Positions 28,230 to 38,097 of a stretch of 64,000 nucleotides of DNA are shown piece by piece. The first letter of the stretch is position 1. Every line of letters begins with the position of its first letter. The translations under genes and the position numbers were made by a program. The notes below the pieces were generated by a model. The model was not told the DNA's origin, searched no databases, and was given only the letters and a program-made list of their open reading frames with translations. The DNA is from Psychrobacter pacificensis (GTDB lineage: Bacteria > Pseudomonadota > Gammaproteobacteria > Pseudomonadales > Moraxellaceae): contig NZ_FNAL01000001.1 of NCBI RefSeq assembly GCF_900101915.1, positions 186,001 to 250,000 of the forward strand. Direction: 5' to 3'.

Positions 28230-29216
28230 ATGACCCACTTATTTTCTAAACCGTTGACTTTGGCGGCCTTTATGGCATTGGGCTTAGCTGGCTGTAACAA
28301 CAGTAGCCAGACCACAGCCGAAGCGCCAGCTGCAGATGATGCCACCACGACAGAAGCTGCTGCCACGGATACCAACGGCACGCTACAAAAAATCAAAGAC
28401 TCTGGCACCATCGTCGTCGGTCACCGTGACTCCTCTATTCCATTTTCTTATATTGCTGATGATCCTAATCAGCCTATCGGCTATGCCCACGATTTAGAAA
28501 TGAAAGTCGTTGAAGCCGTTAAGCAAAAGCTAAACATGCCAGATCTCAACGTCCGTTATAACTTAATCACCTCACAAACGCGTATCCCATTGGTACAAAA
28601 CGGCACGGTGGATTTTGAGTGTGGCTCAACCACCAACAACGAAGAGCGCCAAAAACAAGTGGCATTCTCTAATGGTTTCTTTGAGATTGGTACGCGTCTG
28701 TTGACCAACAAAGACTCTGGTATTCAGAATTTTGAAGACCTAAAAGGTAAAACCCTTGTCACCACGGCAGGTACGACCTCAGAGCGTTATATCCGTCAGT
28801 ACAATGATGACAACAAAATGGATATGAACATCATCTCAGCAAAAGACCACGGCGAAGCCTTTTTGATGTTAGAAAACGGTCGTGCTGATGCCTTTATGAT
28901 GGATGATGTGTTGCTCGCAGGCGAAAAAGCCAAAGCAAAAAATCCTGATGAATGGGTTATCGTTGGTGAGCCACAATCGTTTGAGATTTATGGCTGTATG
29001 ATGCGTAAAGACGATCCTGAATTCAAAGCTGTGGTCAATGAAGCGTTAAATAATGTCTTTAGCTCAGGCGAAATCAATAGCATTTATGACAAATGGTTCT
29101 TGAACCCAGTCCCACCGAAAAACGTCAATCTAAACTTTGAGATGTCTGACAACTTAAAAGCGTTGATTGCCGATCCGCATGACGGTGCTCAGCCAAAAGC
29201 GGCGACCGCTCAATAA
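28230..29216 (+). CDS. gltI: Glutamate/aspartate ABC transporter binding protein
   Basis: Solute receptor of family 3, about 328 residues from ATG 28230 (AAAAGGA about 9 nt upstream; a longer frame from 28170 has none). Lipobox LAGC makes it a lipoprotein. The mature part starts LQKIKDSGTIVVGHRDSSIPFSY, the GltI hallmark, followed by QPIGYAHDLEMKVVEAVK, RIPLVQNGTVDFECGSTTNN, GTTSERYIRQY and ENGRADAFMMDDVLL, and ends in the usual IYDKWFLNPVPPKN. Operon with gltJ, gltK and gltL downstream. Confidence 0.95.
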   Translation: MTHLFSKPLTLAAFMALGLAGCNNSSQTTAEAPAADDATTTEAAATDTNGTLQKIKDSGTIVVGHRDSSIPFSYIADDPNQPIGYAHDLEMKVVEAVKQKLNMPDLNVRYNLITSQTRIPLVQNGTVDFECGSTTNNEERQKQVAFSNGFFEIGTRLLTNKDSGIQNFEDLKGKTLVTTAGTTSERYIRQYNDDNKMDMNIISAKDHGEAFLMLENGRADAFMMDDVLLAGEKAKAKNPDEWVIVGEPQSFEIYGCMMRKDDPEFKAVVNEALNNVFSSGEINSIYDKWFLNPVPPKNVNLNFEMSDNLKALIADPHDGAQPKAATAQ

Positions 29217-29305
29217 GCTCTTTGTCCCTCAATATGGCTTGTCTATAGGTCAGATATTATGTTTCTGACCTATAGGCTTATGAATCGCTGCTCGGAGAGA
29301 CAACC

Positions 29306-30052
29306 ATGAATTATAGCTGGAACTGGGGTGTGCTCTTTGAGCAAACTGGTATCGGTAACGAGCTTTATATCCATTGGATGATTACAGGTCTTGGCTGGCT
29401 GCTATTGATCGGCAGTATCGCATGGGCCATCGCCATGGTCGTCGGTACCATCTTAGGCATCATGCGCACGCTGCCGAGCAAGACGGCGCGAGCGATTGGT
29501 ACGGCTTATGTGACATTCTTTCGCAATATTCCACTGCTAGTACAATTGTTTTTTTGGTTTTACATCGCACCCGGCTGGCTGACGCCAGCAATACAGGAGT
29601 GGTGGTATAAGGACTTGTCGCCGAATACCTCAGCAATGCTATCGGCAAGTATCGGTCTTGGCTTATTTACTGCTGCTCGTATCGTTGAGCAAGTTCGTAC
29701 AGGGATTGAATCCCTACCTGATGGGCAGACCAATGCCGCATATGCACTGGGTTTTAGTATTCCGCAAGTCTACAAAGAAGTGCTGCTACCACAAGCCTTT
29801 CGTATTATCTTGCCGCCGCTTAGCTCGGAGCTGACCAACTGTTTTAAAAACGCCTCTGTGGCTTCCTTGGTCGGGGTGATGGAACTGATCAGTCAAACCA
29901 AAACTATCAGTGAATACACGCAGAACAGTATTGAGATTTATACCTACGCGACGATTATTTACCTCGTTTTCAATTTATCATTGATTGCTCTGATGGGGCT
30001 TATCGAGCGTAAATTGCGTGTGCCTGGGCTTATTGCGGGAGGTCAGAAATGA
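29306..30052 (+). CDS. gltJ: Glutamate/aspartate ABC transporter permease
   Basis: 248-residue inner-membrane protein starting MNYSWNWGVLFEQTGIGNELYIHWM, typical of GltJ, with FFRNIPLLVQLFFWFY and the EAA-type loop NAAYALGFSIPQVYKEVLLPQAF. It overlaps gltK by 4 nt (ATGA), so translation is coupled. Confidence 0.95.
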   Translation: MNYSWNWGVLFEQTGIGNELYIHWMITGLGWLLLIGSIAWAIAMVVGTILGIMRTLPSKTARAIGTAYVTFFRNIPLLVQLFFWFYIAPGWLTPAIQEWWYKDLSPNTSAMLSASIGLGLFTAARIVEQVRTGIESLPDGQTNAAYALGFSIPQVYKEVLLPQAFRIILPPLSSELTNCFKNASVASLVGVMELISQTKTISEYTQNSIEIYTYATIIYLVFNLSLIALMGLIERKLRVPGLIAGGQK

Positions 30053-30720
30053 GTATGATGACCGAATTGGCAACAGCCTATCCTGGTTTGATGGGCGGTA
30101 TGATCACCACCTTAAAAGTGCTGTTCTTGGCAATTATTGGTGGTATCAGCCTAGGCACGATACTAGCATTGATGCGCTTGTCTGGTATCAAAGCGCTTGA
30201 GGTACCTTCTAGGCTATACGTCAACTATTTCCGCTCAGTGCCGCTGCTCTTGGTACTACTGTGGTTTTATTTTGCTGTACCGATGATTTATTTTTGGATA
30301 GCAGGTAAGTATCTACAAATCAATGCCGCTTTTGCCTCTTGTGTGGTGGCCTTCATGATGTTTGAGGCCGCTTACTTCTCAGAAGTGGTGCGTGCAGGTA
30401 TTCAATCGATCGGTAGCGGTCAGGTCAATGCTGCCAAAGCGCTTGGCATGACTTACGGGCAGACCATGCGTCTGGTCATCTTGCCGCAAGCCTTTCGCAA
30501 AATGCTACCGCTAATTTTGCAGCAGTGTATTATTTTATTCCAAGATACGACGTTGGTGTTTGCTATTGGTTTGACGGATTTTTTCCGCGCCGCCTACGTC
30601 CGCGGTGAGCTCATGGGCTTACTTACCCCTTATATCTTAGGGGCGGGTGCTATCTACTTTGTGATTAGCTTAAGTGCGTCTATGGGCGTGCAGCAGCTAC
30701 AAAAACGCTTGCGGTTTTAA
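30049..30720 (+). CDS. gltK: Glutamate/aspartate ABC transporter permease
   Basis: 223-residue inner-membrane protein. NYFRSVPLLLVLLWFYFAVP and the EAA loop NAAKALGMTYGQTMRLVILPQAFRK match GltK. Starts within the end of gltJ. Forms the channel with GltJ. Confidence 0.95.
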   Translation: MSMMTELATAYPGLMGGMITTLKVLFLAIIGGISLGTILALMRLSGIKALEVPSRLYVNYFRSVPLLLVLLWFYFAVPMIYFWIAGKYLQINAAFASCVVAFMMFEAAYFSEVVRAGIQSIGSGQVNAAKALGMTYGQTMRLVILPQAFRKMLPLILQQCIILFQDTTLVFAIGLTDFFRAAYVRGELMGLLTPYILGAGAIYFVISLSASMGVQQLQKRLRF

Positions 30721-30822
30721 TAGATGTCTCGCTTAGGATTTTGAGCGTTAAGATTGTGGTTTGGTATTTTAATTTAATTTTTAAACGACGGTTATCGATA
30801 ATAATGTGGTTAGGAGCCAGTG

Positions 30823-31626
30823 ATGAGCAATGCTGATACATACATAAATTCCTTTGGTGGACTGGTGACTAACAATGGCCATGCGACGGATGAAATGGTC
30901 ATTCAAATGTCCAATGTCAGCAAATGGTACGGCGACTTTCAAGTACTAACTGATTGTACTGCCCACGTGCATAAAGGGGATGTGGTCGTCGTTTGTGGCC
31001 CTTCAGGTAGTGGTAAATCGACGCTGATTAAGACCGTTAATGGGCTTGAGCCTTTTCAAAAAGGTGAGATCATGGTCAACGGCATCTCTGTCGGTGATTC
31101 AAAGACAAATCTGCCTAAACTACGTAGCCGTGTTGGCATGGTGTTTCAGCATTTTGAATTATTTCCGCATTTGACCATTATTGATAATTTAACGGTTGCC
31201 CAAATCAAAGTATTGGGGCGTAAAGAAAGTGAGGCGAAGCAAAAGGCCATGGCGTATCTAGACCGCGTTGGTCTGACGGTACAAGCGGCAAAATACCCAG
31301 CCGAGCTCTCTGGCGGTCAGCAGCAGCGTGTGGCGATTGCACGCGCGCTTGCCATGGATCCTGTGGCAATGCTGTTTGATGAGCCAACCTCAGCGCTCGA
31401 TCCTGAGATGATTCAAGAGGTGCTTGACGTCATGGTCGAGCTGGCGCGTGAGGGCATGACCATGATGTGCGTGACCCATGAGATGGGTTTTGCCAGTCAG
31501 GTTGCCAATCGCATTATCTTTATGGATGAAGGGCATATCGTTGAGAACTGTAGTAAAGACGAATTCTTTGAAGGGGCAAAAAGCGATCGTGCGCAGATGT
31601 TCTTATCGAAGATTTTGAATCATTAA
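30823..31626 (+). CDS. gltL: Glutamate/aspartate ABC transporter ATP-binding protein
   Basis: About 267 residues from ATG 30823 (TAGGAG 6 nt upstream; a GTG one codon earlier also fits). Walker A GPSGSGKST, Q-loop VFQHFELFPHLT, signature [15 protein letters not shown], Walker [15 protein letters not shown] and VTHEMGFA are all intact. The FELFPHLTI stretch is typical of GltL/GlnQ. About 25 extra N-terminal residues precede the usual start. Last gene of the glt operon; a 100-nt gap precedes it and a hairpin follows. Confidence 0.95.
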   Translation: MSNADTYINSFGGLVTNNGHATDEMVIQMSNVSKWYGDFQVLTDCTAHVHKGDVVVVCGPSGSGKSTLIKTVNGLEPFQKGEIMVNGISVGDSKTNLPKLRSRVGMVFQHFELFPHLTIIDNLTVAQIKVLGRKESEAKQKAMAYLDRVGLTVQAAKYPAELSGGQQQRVAIARALAMDPVAMLFDEPTSALDPEMIQEVLDVMVELAREGMTMMCVTHEMGFASQVANRIIFMDEGHIVENCSKDEFFEGAKSDRAQMFLSKILNH

Positions 31627-31677
31627 CCATCTTGGCTGTATTTACGCTAGTGCTTAAAATATAAATGAAATCATCAA

Positions 31678-31708
31678 TAAAGAGCGTCTATTAATAGGCG
31701 CTTTTTTA
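31678..31708 (+). terminator. Terminator of the glt operon
   Basis: Imperfect hairpin AAAGAGCGTCTAT-TA-ATAGGCGCTTT followed by TTTTA. Confidence 0.7.
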
Positions 31709-31733
31709 TGGGCGTTAATCTAGCAATTTGGTT

Positions 31734-31840
31734 TATAGTCAATCAATATTAAAAGTGGTACAAGGCAGACGAGTGCAAGCACTACAGTAGTAGGCTAAAC
31801 GAGTCTAACGCTGTAACGCTTTAATAGTGGTTCGACTATA
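31734..31840 (+). repeat. 107-bp dispersed repeat with imperfect terminal inverted repeats, copy 1
   Basis: Begins TATAGTCAATC and ends TTCGACTATA; the two ends are imperfect inverted repeats of about 28 bp. The sequence matches copy 2 (41173-41279) in inverted orientation with only about two differences, and a diverged third copy lies at about 52324-52428. It is non-coding, 116 bp upstream of the flavoprotein gene. It looks like a MITE-type element. Confidence 0.85.
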
Positions 31841-31956
31841 GATGAATATGTGATTGGTTATACGGTTAGATAGGTGAGTGCATGTCTGTTTACTGATACA
31901 ATGGCGCTCATACTTGTTGATAATTAGAATAATTCATAAACCATATTGGAGTTTTT

Positions 31957-33216
31957 ATGAGCGTAGACAATCTATCTGTAGCATCGGCAACCTCATCAAA
32001 AAACGGCGTTGTCATCATTGGCGCAGGCTTGGCAGGCTGGCATGTGATTGATGCGATTCGTGCAAAAGATGCAGATATTCCGATTACCTTGATCACCTCC
32101 GATAGTGGCGATCGTTATCACAAGCCGATGCTGACCATGGCGATCAGCCAAAACAAGCGCGCATCAGACTTGGTACGAGCAACAGGTAGCGACGCGGCAA
32201 AAGCCGCAGGCGTGACCTTGCTTGCCAATACACAAGTCACAGATATCGATACAGCCACCCAGCAGTTACAGCTTATCTCTGCTAATAGGCCAAATCCCGC
32301 CCACACGGATTATGCGACGATCAGCTATGGTAAGTTGGTGCTGGCGATGGGTGCGCATCCTATTTTCCCCAAAAGCTTGCCAGAGGATTTGGTCTGGCAT
32401 GTCAATCATATCAAGCAGTTCGGTCAGCTACAAGAAAAGCTGGCAACTGGTAGCCAGCATGTCGCCATCGTTGGCGCTGGTATGGTCGGGACAGAAATCG
32501 CGGAAGACTTGCTAAAAGCAGGTCATCAAGTGACCTTGATTGATTTGAACGATGCGCCATTATCACAAATGCTACCAGCCAAAGCGACGGCACGTATTGC
32601 CAAAGCAATTGAGTCACAAGGTATTCAGTTTTTGGGCGGCTCTCAAGTCTCTGCTGTTACCCGCGTGAGTGGCAATGAAGACGGCAGCGATAGCGAAAAG
32701 CTAAGAGTAGACTACGCAGCGCTCGCCTCAACTGAAGATAATGCAGATGTAGAGCAACCTGAGCCGTTGATCGTAGACCATGTGATTGCCAGTACAGGTC
32801 TGACCGTCGATGGGCAGCTGCCAGCAGCGGCGGGCGTTACGTTTGACCGTCGTACGGGTATTGTGGTTGATGAATCGACATTGCGCACCGACACTGCACA
32901 CATCTATGCCATTGGTGATTGTATGTCTATCAATGGGGTTGCTTGTCGTTATGTGGCGCCATTACGCGCACAGGCTGCGACCATCGCTGATGATATCTTA
33001 GGGCACGAGCACAGCGGTTATGATCATAAACCACCGATGATTCGTCTAAAGAACAAAGCGATTTCGGTGATGGTAACGGGTGTGCCAAACGCGGCTGGTA
33101 ATTGGCAAGTGAAGACGGAAAGCGATGATGAACTCATCATGGACTTGCTAGATGACACTGATGCAGTGAGCGCGACCGTGACAATCAAAGCGCCTGCCAC
33201 TCCCAAAGCCTCCTGA
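31957..33216 (+). CDS. Rubredoxin-NAD(+) reductase-like FAD oxidoreductase
   Basis: 419-residue flavoprotein. An FAD-binding Rossmann motif GVVIIGAGLAGWHVI lies at residues 17-31, a YHKPMLTMAIS segment follows as in RubB/AlkT, a second (NAD) Rossmann motif VAIVGAGMVGTEIAEDL lies at about 170, and the FAD ribityl-binding IYAIGDCMSI at about 310. Members pass electrons from NADH to rubredoxin for alkane hydroxylases or oxidative-stress enzymes. No rubredoxin or alkane monooxygenase gene is adjacent, so its partner is unknown; nitrite- or ferredoxin-reductase relatives are alternatives. GGAG lies about 8 nt before the ATG. The strong terminator at 33262-33297 closes the unit. Confidence 0.85.
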   Translation: MSVDNLSVASATSSKNGVVIIGAGLAGWHVIDAIRAKDADIPITLITSDSGDRYHKPMLTMAISQNKRASDLVRATGSDAAKAAGVTLLANTQVTDIDTATQQLQLISANRPNPAHTDYATISYGKLVLAMGAHPIFPKSLPEDLVWHVNHIKQFGQLQEKLATGSQHVAIVGAGMVGTEIAEDLLKAGHQVTLIDLNDAPLSQMLPAKATARIAKAIESQGIQFLGGSQVSAVTRVSGNEDGSDSEKLRVDYAALASTEDNADVEQPEPLIVDHVIASTGLTVDGQLPAAAGVTFDRRTGIVVDESTLRTDTAHIYAIGDCMSINGVACRYVAPLRAQAATIADDILGHEHSGYDHKPPMIRLKNKAISVMVTGVPNAAGNWQVKTESDDELIMDLLDDTDAVSATVTIKAPATPKAS

Positions 33217-33261
33217 TAGACTTGTTTAAAAAGCAAGTTTAAAAGATCACGTTACTGGTTG

Positions 33262-33297
33262 AGCCAGCCCATTCCTTATGATGGGGCTGGCTTTTTT
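33262..33297 (+). terminator. Terminator of flavoprotein gene
   Basis: Stem AGCCAGCCC (33262-33270) with GGGCTGGCT (33284-33292), then TTTTT. Confidence 0.9.
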
Positions 33298-33387
33298 ATG
33301 TCAAAAACCTGCCATGATTTTATGTTACTTTTTACTAAGCATGAATATCGAATATCCAATTAAATGATACATACCGTATTGATATTG

Positions 33388-33417
33388 TTGACATGCTTTC
33401 ATTTATAGCGTTATAGT
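33388..33417 (+). promoter_or_regulatory. Sigma-70 promoter of the acyl-CoA synthetase/liu unit
   Basis: Consensus TTGACA (33388-33393), an 18-nt spacer, and TATAGT (33412-33417), about 105 nt before the acyl-CoA synthetase start. No clear LiuR (MerR-family) palindrome was recognised between the elements. Confidence 0.65.
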
Positions 33418-33521
33418 AGTTGAATGCTATATCAAACCGAATCAAGGAAGAAGGTTTGCTCGCCAGCGATTAATCAGCACTATCTATAAATACTATAAAA
33501 AGTAAAACGAAAGGACTCGTT

Positions 33522-35300
33522 ATGACTCAAAACTCTAATTTCGATGAGACTCACGTTGATTTTGACGCTATTTTGGATAATATCCCTAGTATCAATATGG
33601 GCGCACGCTCAGCAAATGCGCCGCTCACCCAAAGCTATGATAAAGGTCCTGATGTACCGCTGATTGAAGCGACCATCGGTGACTTTTTTGATGCTATTGT
33701 GTCCAAATATCCTGAGCGCGAAGCGCTGGTCGTCTGTCATCAAAATATTCGCTGGACATATCGTGAGCTACAGCAGCAGGTCAATCAGCTATCCAGTAGC
33801 ATGATTGAGATGGGGCTTGAGATTGGTGATCGCATCGGGATTTGGTCACACAACAATGCTGAATGGTTGCTGATGCAACTCGCCACCGCAAAAGTCGGCG
33901 TTATTCTTGTCAATATCAATCCTGCCTACCGTACCTTTGAGCTGCAATATGCCCTGAACAAACTCGGCTGCTCAGCACTGGTGCTTATGCGCCATTTTAA
34001 AACCAGTGACTATGCCAGCTTGATTCGTGAGCTCTGTCCTGAGATTTACCATAAAGATTATACCCAGCTTGATTTGGTTGAGATTCCAACGATTGAACGT
34101 ATCATTTGGATTGATGAGCCAGACTCTGATGAGGTCTTTGGTTTTATGCAAAAGTTCTCTGCATGGATGGCGGAAGGCGACGCCAACGATCCACGCGTGG
34201 CCGAGCGTCAAGCCCAGCTCAAAAATACTGATGCCATCAACGTGCAGTTCACCAGTGGCACGACAGGCACACCAAAAGGCGCAACCTTAAGCCATCGCAA
34301 TATTCTTAATAACGGCTACTTCATTGGTGAGGCCATGAATCTCACGGAAGCCGACAGACTGTGCATTCCAGTACCGTTGTATCATTGCTTTGGCATGGTG
34401 CTTGGTAACCTCGCGATTCTCACGCACGGTGGTTGTATTGTCTATCCAAACGATGGCTTTGAGCCGTTGACGGTATTAAAAGCGGTTGAAGAAGAGAAAT
34501 GTACGGGTCTACATGGCGTACCGACGATGTTTATCGCGGAGCTTGATCATCCTGAGTTTGAAAACTTTGATTTATCCACTTTGCGTACAGGTATCATGGC
34601 AGGCTCTAGTTGTCCGATTGAGGTCATGCGCCGCGTCATCGACAAGATGCACATGAGTGAAGTCACCATTGCCTATGGTATGACAGAGACCAGTCCAGTC
34701 TCTTGCCAGACCAATGAGTACACCCCTCTTGAGAAGCAAGTCTCGACCGTAGGATTGGTACAGCCTGCACTTGAGGTAAAAGTGATCGACACCGAGACGG
34801 GCGAGATTGTGCCTATCGGAGAGACTGGCGAGCTACTCACGCGTGGTTATTCCGTGATGAAGGGCTATTGGGGTAGCCGTTTTAAAACGCGAGAAGCCAT
34901 TCAAGATGGTTGGATGCACACGGGTGATTTGGCAACGATGGATGAAGACGGCTATGTGAAAATCGTCGGCCGGAGTAAAGACATGGTGATTCGCGGTGGT
35001 GAAAACATCTATCCGGTTGAGATCGAAAACTACCTTTATCGTCATCCCAAGATTCGCGATGTGCAAATCGTTGGCATACCCGACGAGCGTTATGGTGAAG
35101 TGCTCGCAGCATGGATTATTCCTAAAGAGCCGGGCTGCTTGACGGAAGAGGAAGTCCGTGAATTCTGCAGCGAGCACATCGCTCATTATAAAGTGCCTGC
35201 TTACTATCGCTTTGTCACTGAGTATCCAATGACCATCACGGGCAAGATTCAAAAGTATAAAATTATTGAGCAAATGAAAGAAGAGTTGGGTTTGTCGTAA
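33522..35300 (+). CDS. AMP-forming acyl-CoA synthetase
   Basis: 592 residues of the ANL adenylating family. The P-loop motif [16 protein letters not shown], the A5-like [12 protein letters not shown], the hinge [32 protein letters not shown] and the terminal lysine motif [12 protein letters not shown] are all intact. It activates a carboxylic acid to its CoA thioester with ATP. Position directly ahead of liuB-E suggests a branched short- or medium-chain acid such as isovalerate, but substrate cannot be deduced. AAAGGA lies about 6 nt before the ATG. A good promoter precedes it. Confidence 0.9.
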   Translation: MTQNSNFDETHVDFDAILDNIPSINMGARSANAPLTQSYDKGPDVPLIEATIGDFFDAIVSKYPEREALVVCHQNIRWTYRELQQQVNQLSSSMIEMGLEIGDRIGIWSHNNAEWLLMQLATAKVGVILVNINPAYRTFELQYALNKLGCSALVLMRHFKTSDYASLIRELCPEIYHKDYTQLDLVEIPTIERIIWIDEPDSDEVFGFMQKFSAWMAEGDANDPRVAERQAQLKNTDAINVQFTSGTTGTPKGATLSHRNILNNGYFIGEAMNLTEADRLCIPVPLYHCFGMVLGNLAILTHGGCIVYPNDGFEPLTVLKAVEEEKCTGLHGVPTMFIAELDHPEFENFDLSTLRTGIMAGSSCPIEVMRRVIDKMHMSEVTIAYGMTETSPVSCQTNEYTPLEKQVSTVGLVQPALEVKVIDTETGEIVPIGETGELLTRGYSVMKGYWGSRFKTREAIQDGWMHTGDLATMDEDGYVKIVGRSKDMVIRGGENIYPVEIENYLYRHPKIRDVQIVGIPDERYGEVLAAWIIPKEPGCLTEEEVREFCSEHIAHYKVPAYYRFVTEYPMTITGKIQKYKIIEQMKEELGLS

Positions 35301-35426
35301 GCTTATTTATCAGCTCTAAAACACTAAAGATGAACTATGTGGGTCATACTTAAAAAATAGCAGTTGGATCATTCATATAAAAGCTACTCGCATTTACGTA
35401 TCTATGTATCAAAGAAAAGGGACATC

Positions 35427-37037
35427 ATGAGCGCTATCATAACCAGTAAACTGAGTCCAAACTCAAGCGACTTTCAGCAAAACAGTGCGGCGATGCAAGC
35501 GATCGTCGATGATTTGTATGTACACTTGCGTAAAGTCGCCCAAGGTGGCTCAGAGCGCGCCCGTGCCAAGCATCTAGCACGTGGCAAGCTACTACCACGC
35601 GAGCGAGTCGAGCGTTTGCTTGATGTGGGTACGCCGTTTTTGGAAGTGGCACCGATGGCAGCGCATGACATGTATGGCGAAGAGATTCCAGCGGCTGGCG
35701 TGATTGCCGGTATTGGTCGTATTAATGGTATTGAGTGTATGATTGTCTGTAATGATGCCACGGTAAAAGGTGGCACCTACTACCCAATGACAGTCAAAAA
35801 GCATTTGCGCGCGCAAGAGATTGCGCAAGAAAATCATTTGCCGTGTGTTTATTTGGTTGATTCAGGTGGTGCTAATTTACCCAACCAAGATGATGTGTTC
35901 CCTGATAAAGAGCATTTTGGCCGTATCTTTTTTAACCAAGCCAACCTCAGTGCGGCAGGTATTCCGCAAATCGCGGTGGTCATGGGTAGCTGTACGGCTG
36001 GTGGTGCTTATGTGCCTGCCATGAGCGATGAATCTATTATTGTCAAAGAGCAAGGCACTATCTTTTTGGGTGGGCCTCCACTGGTCAAAGCAGCAACTGG
36101 CGAAGAGGTGAGTGCAGAGGATTTGGGCGGCGGTGATGTCCATACGCGGCTCTCAGGCGTGGTCGATCACTTAGCGCAAAACGACACGCATGCGTTATCC
36201 ATCGCCCGTAATATCGTCAGTCATTTGAATCGCCCTGCCAAACACATTCCTAATCAAATTACGCCCAAGCCGCCACGTTATGACGCCAAAGAGCTGTACG
36301 GTGTCATTCCAACGGACAAGCGCAAGCCATTTGATATCAAAGAAATCATCGCCCGTATCGTTGATGACAGTGCATTTGATGAGTTCAAAGCACGTTTTGG
36401 CACGACATTAGTGTGTGGATTTGCGCATATCGAAGGGATGCCTGTGGGTATCATTGCTAATAACGGCATTCTATTCAGTGAGTCGGCGCAAAAAGGCACG
36501 CATTTCATCGAGCTGTGCTGTAAGCGCAAAATTCCATTGGTATTTTTGCAGAATATCACAGGCTTTATGGTTGGGCGTAAATACGAAAACGAAGGCATTG
36601 CCCGCCACGGTGCCAAGATGGTGATGGCAGTTGCCAATGCCAAAGTACCGAAATTCACCGTTATCGTTGGTGGCTCGTTTGGCGCGGGTAACTACGGTAT
36701 GTGTGGCCGTGCTTACAGTCCGCGCTTTTTGTGGATGTGGCCAAATGCCCGTATCTCTGTCATGGGCGGTGAGCAAGCAGCGTCAGTACTGGCAACGGTC
36801 AAGCGTGATAACTTTGATCGCAAGGGTGAGGCGTGGAGTGAGGAAGATGAAGCGGCATTTAAAGCGCCAATTCGTGAAATGTATGAAGCGCAAGGTCATC
36901 CGTATTATGCCACCGCGCGCCTGTGGGACGATGGCGTGATTGATCCTGCTGATACCCGTCATATATTGGCATTGGGGCTGAGCGCTGCCTATAACGCACC
37001 GATTGAAGAGACGACGTTTGGTGTCTTTAGAATGTAA
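35427..37037 (+). CDS. liuB: Methylcrotonyl-CoA carboxylase, carboxyltransferase (beta) subunit
   Basis: About 536 residues from ATG 35427 (AAAGGG upstream; a longer frame from 35364 is not needed). It moves the carboxyl group from biotin to 3-methylcrotonyl-CoA in leucine breakdown. Landmarks: [89 protein letters not shown] and [15 protein letters not shown], with the two oxyanion-hole glycine regions of the carboxyltransferase fold. It pairs with the biotin-carrying alpha subunit encoded by liuD. Confidence 0.95.
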   Translation: MSAIITSKLSPNSSDFQQNSAAMQAIVDDLYVHLRKVAQGGSERARAKHLARGKLLPRERVERLLDVGTPFLEVAPMAAHDMYGEEIPAAGVIAGIGRINGIECMIVCNDATVKGGTYYPMTVKKHLRAQEIAQENHLPCVYLVDSGGANLPNQDDVFPDKEHFGRIFFNQANLSAAGIPQIAVVMGSCTAGGAYVPAMSDESIIVKEQGTIFLGGPPLVKAATGEEVSAEDLGGGDVHTRLSGVVDHLAQNDTHALSIARNIVSHLNRPAKHIPNQITPKPPRYDAKELYGVIPTDKRKPFDIKEIIARIVDDSAFDEFKARFGTTLVCGFAHIEGMPVGIIANNGILFSESAQKGTHFIELCCKRKIPLVFLQNITGFMVGRKYENEGIARHGAKMVMAVANAKVPKFTVIVGGSFGAGNYGMCGRAYSPRFLWMWPNARISVMGGEQAASVLATVKRDNFDRKGEAWSEEDEAAFKAPIREMYEAQGHPYYATARLWDDGVIDPADTRHILALGLSAAYNAPIEETTFGVFRM

Positions 37038-37208
37038 GCGCCAAGGTCTGCTCGTGATGAGAGAGTGGTGCGACAATCTTTTTAAATACGATTCTACCGC
37101 GACATCGGGTTTTGACATCTTACTTTCTTATATGAGCATTATGATGGATGACCCAAACGTTGGGCTAAGTATTTACATAGACATATAAATAGGAACATAG
37201 AGAAAGTT

Positions 37209-38027
37209 ATGAAAGAAGCAAAATCAAAAAATAGTAATAATTATAAAAGTCTATTAGTCGATATAAAACAACACGTCGCTACCGTGACGTTGAATCGTCC
37301 CAAGATACGCAATGCCTTTAATGACGAGATGATCGCCGAGTTGACAGAGGCTTTTACCACCCTTGGTGTGGATGACGAGGTGCGTGTCATTGTACTCGCG
37401 GCAGCTGGCAAAGCGTTCTGTGCAGGCGCTGATCTTAATTGGATGCGCGCCATGGCAGATTATAGCTATGAAGAGAATCTAGCGGATGCGGATAAATTGG
37501 CGCAAATGCTCAAGACGATTTATGAATGTTCCAAGCCGACGATTGCGGCAATCCAAGGCGATGTCTATGCAGGCGGTATGGGTCTCGTTGCCGTCTGTGA
37601 TGTGGCCATCGCCGTGAAAATTGCCAACTTTTGCCTGAGCGAAGTGCGTTTGGGCTTGGCACCTGCGACCATCAGTCCTTATGTCATCCGAGCGATGGGC
37701 GCTAGAGCTGCGCAGCGTTACTTCTTAAGTGCTGAGGTGTTTGATGCCAAAAAAGCACGTCAGCTTGGCTTTATTCACGAGCGCGTGAGCGAAGAATGGT
37801 TAGATGATGAGGTCACGACACTTTGTGCCAAAATGGTTAAAAACAGCCCCGATGCGGTCAAAACCTGCAAACAGCTATTACACGATGTTGCTGGCGCGCC
37901 CATCACTGATGAGCTGATTGCTGATACGGTAAAAGGTATCGCGGATATTCGCGCATCAACACAAGGAAAGGAGGGCGTGCAAGCATTTTTGCAAAAGCGT
38001 AAGCCTGACTGGCTGACAGCAGACTAA
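37209..38027 (+). CDS. liuC: Methylglutaconyl-CoA hydratase (enoyl-CoA hydratase family)
   Basis: 272 residues of the crotonase fold: VTLNRPKIRNAFNDEM, the oxyanion-hole AAGKAFCAGADLNWMRAM and the active-site loop IQGDVYAGGMGLVAVCDVAIA. Placement between liuB and liuD identifies it as the hydratase converting 3-methylglutaconyl-CoA to HMG-CoA. The Shine-Dalgarno is weak. The 170-bp gap before it has no clear promoter. Confidence 0.92.
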   Translation: MKEAKSKNSNNYKSLLVDIKQHVATVTLNRPKIRNAFNDEMIAELTEAFTTLGVDDEVRVIVLAAAGKAFCAGADLNWMRAMADYSYEENLADADKLAQMLKTIYECSKPTIAAIQGDVYAGGMGLVAVCDVAIAVKIANFCLSEVRLGLAPATISPYVIRAMGARAAQRYFLSAEVFDAKKARQLGFIHERVSEEWLDDEVTTLCAKMVKNSPDAVKTCKQLLHDVAGAPITDELIADTVKGIADIRASTQGKEGVQAFLQKRKPDWLTAD

Positions 38028-38097
38028 CGATAAACGAATAGATAAACGGACAAATAGACAAGACGTCAAATAATAACGACAAGATACAGGGATAGTT